From a virus: a DNA stretch of 25,265 bases. Positions 23,139 through 25,265 of this stretch are shown one piece after another; the first letter of the stretch is position 1; each line of letters starts with the position of its first letter. The stretch lies in IMG/VR virus record IMGVR_UViG_3300006753_000064, positions 1 to 25,265 of that record, one strand, 5' to 3'. The notes below the pieces were generated by a model. That model did no database searches. It had not been told where the DNA came from and saw only the letters and a program-made list of their open reading frames with translations. The position numbers and the translations under genes are program-made.

Positions 23139-23713
23139 TAAAGTCCCATTCTAGCAGATACCTGTTGTAGTTTTGTATCTATTGTATTTAGAAAAGTTTC
23201 GAGTGTAGTTATAGAATCTCCAAGAGATTTTGCTTCATCAGATTCAAGTTCACTACTTTTTACAAGTTCTATTTCATTCAATCTATCAGATAATTTAGTT
23301 AACTCAGTACTTATAAAATCAACATCAGACTTTACTTTATCAGCTTCTATTTTATTAGATTCTATATTATCAGAATATTGATCAATAGTTACAAACTTAG
23401 TTTCATCAGCTTCCGTTTCATCAGACTTTGTTTCATTAGATGCTGTTTTTCTTCTACCAAACCATCCTATTTTCTCTTCTTCTTTCTCTTCTTCTTTTTT
23501 TTCTTCAGGATATGGAGTTTCAACTTCTGAATTAAAAACAACAGTGGAACCTATATCTTCAATACTTCCAGTACTGCTTTCAAATCCATTTTCTATTCGT
23601 GATTCAGTACTTTCACTTGCTTCTTGTTCTAAATGTTCTAGCTTCTTATTTAGTTCTAGTCTTTCTATTTTTTCATTTAGTTCTTTGATTTCTTCTAGTA
23701 CTGTTTTAGCCAT
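23138..23713 (-). CDS. Glu/Lys-rich coiled-coil protein (191 aa)
   Basis: Residues 1-35 form a strong coiled coil (LEEIKELNEKIERLELNKKL). The middle is acidic and low complexity (PEEKKEEEKEEEK, then a KIGWFGRRK island and a series of Ser/Glu/Thr/Asp repeats), and the C-terminus is a second coil (DSITTLETFLNTIDTKLQQV). GAGAGGA lies eight bases before the ATG, and the start overlaps the four-cysteine protein by 19 bases. The shape suggests an oligomeric scaffold or adaptor, but no family is recognised. Confidence 0.6.
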   Translation of the reverse strand: MAKTVLEEIKELNEKIERLELNKKLEHLEQEASESTESRIENGFESSTGSIEDIGSTVVFNSEVETPYPEEKKEEEKEEEKIGWFGRRKTASNETKSDETEADETKFVTIDQYSDNIESNKIEADKVKSDVDFISTELTKLSDRLNEIELVKSSELESDEAKSLGDSITTLETFLNTIDTKLQQVSARMGL

Positions 23714-23931
23714 TTTTTAGTCCTCTCTTCTATTATTGTGTTTAGTTTAGTTTTATTCTTCTTACCATGTTCACGTAAAGCACACGCTTTACATACTTCA
23801 ATTTCTTTATAAGGATGTTCAGGGGGAATAGCAAAGTTACCATAGATATATACATGCTGTAACTTATGCGAGCCAGAACACATAGTACACTTGAAATATT
23901 TCCTTGGCAACTTTGCATTTATCCCAAACAT
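23695..23931 (-). CDS. Four-cysteine, probable zinc-ribbon protein (78 aa)
   Basis: The N-terminal half carries two CxxC pairs, Cys15/Cys18 (CTMC) and Cys47/Cys50 (CKAC), 28 residues apart, as expected of a zinc ribbon. The rest is Lys-rich (REHGKKNKTKLNTIIEERTK). Small phage zinc-ribbon proteins often bind nucleic acid or other proteins in early or middle transcription and replication; which applies here is unknown. The ATG follows the upstream stop directly (TAAATG) without a good Shine-Dalgarno, so it relies on coupling. Confidence 0.6.
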   Translation of the reverse strand: MFGINAKLPRKYFKCTMCSGSHKLQHVYIYGNFAIPPEHPYKEIEVCKACALREHGKKNKTKLNTIIEERTKKWLKQY

Positions 23932-24177
23932 TTATAAATTTTCTAACTGAGATATAGGTATTATTCTCAATCTAACATCATTACTTAAGATCTGTACTCT
24001 AAATTGACTAGCAAATTCCTTAGTAATTATATATTTATGAGGGTATACTATATTTCCATGTTCATCTTTATAATCAATACTAACCTTACAGGGGAGTCTA
24101 AACTCTGCTATACCTATAGCTCTCTGTTTAGAGCCTCCATCCCATATGGGTTCTCTAATTGTGTATTCACTTATCAT
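23932..24177 (-). CDS. Small unknown protein (81 aa)
   Basis: The 81-residue product (MISEYTIREPIWDGGSKQRA ... CKVSIDYKDEHGNIVYPHKY ... SNDVRLRIIPISQLENL) is rich in beta-strand patterns and ends in a short strand-like hydrophobic segment. It may be a small beta-barrel, but I do not recognise the family. A very good Shine-Dalgarno (AAGGAG, five bases of spacing) precedes its ATG. It overlaps the leucine-zipper gene by 11 bases. Confidence 0.6.
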   Translation of the reverse strand: MISEYTIREPIWDGGSKQRAIGIAEFRLPCKVSIDYKDEHGNIVYPHKYIITKEFASQFRVQILSNDVRLRIIPISQLENL

Positions 24178-24310
24178 CTTTTCTCCTTAATATTGGAAGA
24201 TAAGAGCGAAGGATCTCCTCAAGAACCCGAACTTTTTTACGGAGTTCGGTGTTCTCAAGGAGAATTCTCTTTAACATTTCTTGAAGTGCCTTTATGCGAC
24301 TGCCCTGCAT
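24167..24310 (-). CDS. Short leucine-zipper protein (47 aa)
   Basis: A 47-codon frame on the minus strand begins inside the end of the DUF932 gene (19-base overlap) and ends 11 bases inside the next gene. The product (MQGSRIKALQEMLKRILLEN, then TELRKKVRVLEEILRSYLPI) is almost entirely one amphipathic helix with Leu/Ile/Val at heptad spacing, a leucine zipper with a basic tail. It fills what would otherwise be a 114-base gap. A second in-frame ATG at codon 12 is possible. Its mRNA contains a strong internal hairpin (24215-24262). Function unknown; dimerisation or partner binding is likely. Confidence 0.6.
   Translation of the reverse strand: MQGSRIKALQEMLKRILLENTELRKKVRVLEEILRSYLPILRRKDDK
24215..24262. 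repeat. Inverted repeat forming a hairpin inside the leucine-zipper gene
   Basis: Left arm 24215-24232 (CTCCTCAAGAACCCGAAC) and right arm 24244-24262 (GTTCGGTGTTCTCAAGGAG) pair as 5 + 5 + 6 base pairs, with two mismatches and one bulge, around an 11-base loop containing TTTTTT on the plus strand. A coding leucine repeat does not by itself produce reverse-complement arms. It may be an RNA-processing or attenuation structure in the minus-strand transcript. Confidence 0.5.
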
Positions 24311-25089
24311 AATCCATCTACAATAGTAGCATTCTGTCCATAACTAGCAACAGTAGGATTCTTTTTATGCCATAGAAGATCAGTAGCAGTATTCAATAAT
24401 GTCCATCCATTATGAGGAGTCTTATTGGTAGGATCAGTATATTTATCCACTATATTACCCCATAATTGTACTGGGATATCTTTTAGATGATTATGTCTAA
24501 TCTTACCTAACTCTTCAGTAGTAACCTTTAAATTACTAAGAGATTTAAGTTTTCCTAAGAATTCATCTATATTAGAAGATCCACCACTTAAACTATTAAT
24601 ATTGGTTACTACTTGCTCTAGATTTTCATGCCAATCTGAGCTAGATGGTTCATGTGTAAATCTATATGTATTGAAATAATTCTTACTCATCATTCCATTT
24701 GTACATATTAATCTATAAAGCATCATAGCAAAGCCAAAAGCTTTCGATCCATCGTAACTGTTCCAAAATTGCATGCCTAAGGCTACATCGTCATTTTGGG
24801 CTACCTCACCACACACATGATCAGATTTCATGGAATAGATATAACTACGGCCGTTAAAGAACGTTTTATCAAATGTAAAGTTTAAATTACATTCATTTGC
24901 TACTTGATTAGCAGCATCTTTTACTTCTTCATTAGATAATAGCATATAGCTATGACCTACTACACCTGCTTCTCTCCATTCAGATAGCTTTTCTCCAGTT
25001 TCTGGATGTTGCATCTGAACTGCATAAGCAGATGATGATATACCATTATAATCTAATGGTACTTTTCTTATTGGTAAATACGGGTTCAT
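24292..25089 (-). CDS. DUF932 phage/plasmid-like protein (265 aa)
   Basis: The 265-residue product has the DUF932 (TIGR03299 phage/plasmid-like) pattern: an early YNGISSSAYAVQ strand region, then DGSKAFGFAMMLYRLICTNG (residues 113-132; the [VI]CxNG signature is the family's best mark), and WTLLNTATDLLWHKK near the end. Length is usual for phage members. The biochemical role of the family is not firmly known; members are common in phage early regions and on plasmids. An excellent Shine-Dalgarno (AAGGAG) lies before the ATG, which overlaps the stop of the upstream 45-codon gene as ATGA. It overlaps the leucine-zipper gene at its end. Confidence 0.75.
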   Translation of the reverse strand: MNPYLPIRKVPLDYNGISSSAYAVQMQHPETGEKLSEWREAGVVGHSYMLLSNEEVKDAANQVANECNLNFTFDKTFFNGRSYIYSMKSDHVCGEVAQNDDVALGMQFWNSYDGSKAFGFAMMLYRLICTNGMMSKNYFNTYRFTHEPSSSDWHENLEQVVTNINSLSGGSSNIDEFLGKLKSLSNLKVTTEELGKIRHNHLKDIPVQLWGNIVDKYTDPTNKTPHNGWTLLNTATDLLWHKKNPTVASYGQNATIVDGLCRAVA

Positions 25090-25223
25090 GGGGTTTCTCC
25101 TTCTTGTTGGTTTAACTTTTCTAACTTTTCATTTATTAATTTAATCTCTTCTAGAATTTTAATCCTAAATTGATTCATACCGTCTCTCCAGTCAGCTTCT
25201 TCGGTGATGCGATCATTAATCAT
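25086..25223 (-). CDS. Small helical protein (45 aa)
   Basis: A 45-codon minus-strand frame (MINDRITEEADWRDGMNQFR, then IKILEEIKLINEKLEKLNQQ) encodes a single charged amphipathic helix, probably a coiled coil. It is coupled at both ends: ATGA overlap with the DUF932 start downstream, and ATGA overlap with the stop of the truncated frame upstream. There is only a weak Shine-Dalgarno (GAGAAAAG). Function unknown. Confidence 0.58.
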   Translation of the reverse strand: MINDRITEEADWRDGMNQFRIKILEEIKLINEKLEKLNQQEGETP

Positions 25224-25264
25224 TTTAACTTTTCTCTGAATATAGCTTTATATCCTCTAAGATC
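25220..25264 (-). CDS. C-terminal end of a gene cut by the window edge
   Basis: The last 14 codons of a minus-strand frame (DLRGYKAIFREKLK) are open to the window edge and end in a TGA overlapping the next ATG as ATGA, the same coupling used by its neighbours. Too little is present to name it; another frame is also open here but lacks the overlap. Confidence 0.4.
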   Translation of the reverse strand, partial: DLRGYKAIFREKLK

Positions 25265-25265
25265 A

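Noticed and set aside
24004-24312. Plus-strand frame of 102 codons
   Set aside because: It crosses three well-supported minus-strand genes and lacks a ribosome site.

Overview
The window looks like part of the genome of a tailed double-stranded DNA bacteriophage, most likely a short-tailed (podovirus-like) one. It is AT-rich by eye, densely coded, full of 1-11 base gene overlaps (ATGA, TAATG), and has no tRNA, rRNA or cellular housekeeping gene that I can see. The style of the tail-fibre, tail-hub and giant virion proteins resembles marine phages, but the host cannot be named from the sequence.

Layout. Bases 1-22352 form one long plus-strand block of late (virion and lysis) genes: the 3' part of a tail fibre with a self-cleaving S74 chaperone; a small holin-like protein; a metallophosphoesterase; a one-helix membrane peptide; a GC-richer hairpin element with a 30-codon ORF; a large tail hub/stabilisation-like protein; a second fibre-like protein; a methyltransferase; a small structural protein; an unknown protein; a cupin protein; then what looks like an ejection-protein series (192, 513, 2968 and 876 residues). 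A 242-244 base gap, exactly tiled by two tiny ORFs, separates the last two. Bases 22386-25265 form a minus-strand block of short overlapping genes converging on the late block: a DUF932 protein, leucine-zipper and coiled-coil proteins, a four-cysteine protein, a PDDEXK nuclease and several unknowns. A hairpin lies between the two blocks.

Main point. The 2968-residue protein carries the signature D-x-D-G-D followed by His five residues after the last Asp (Asp2146/Asp2148/Asp2150/His2155). This is the pattern of the catalytic double-psi beta barrel of the multisubunit RNA polymerase beta' subunit (DFDGDQMAVH in bacteria). It is preceded by a stretch resembling the first strand of that barrel and, about 430 residues earlier, by a segment resembling the beta-subunit barrel. 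Together with its place in the ejection-protein series, this suggests a giant virion-packaged single-chain RNA polymerase, comparable in concept to those of crAss-like phages (and functionally to N4 vRNAP), that would be injected and transcribe early genes. The minus-strand block is a candidate early region. This is a motif-based inference.

Several short genes (49, 47, 59, 47 and 45 codons, plus less certain ones of 30, 33 and 49) were found by reading the gaps and are listed with their reasons.
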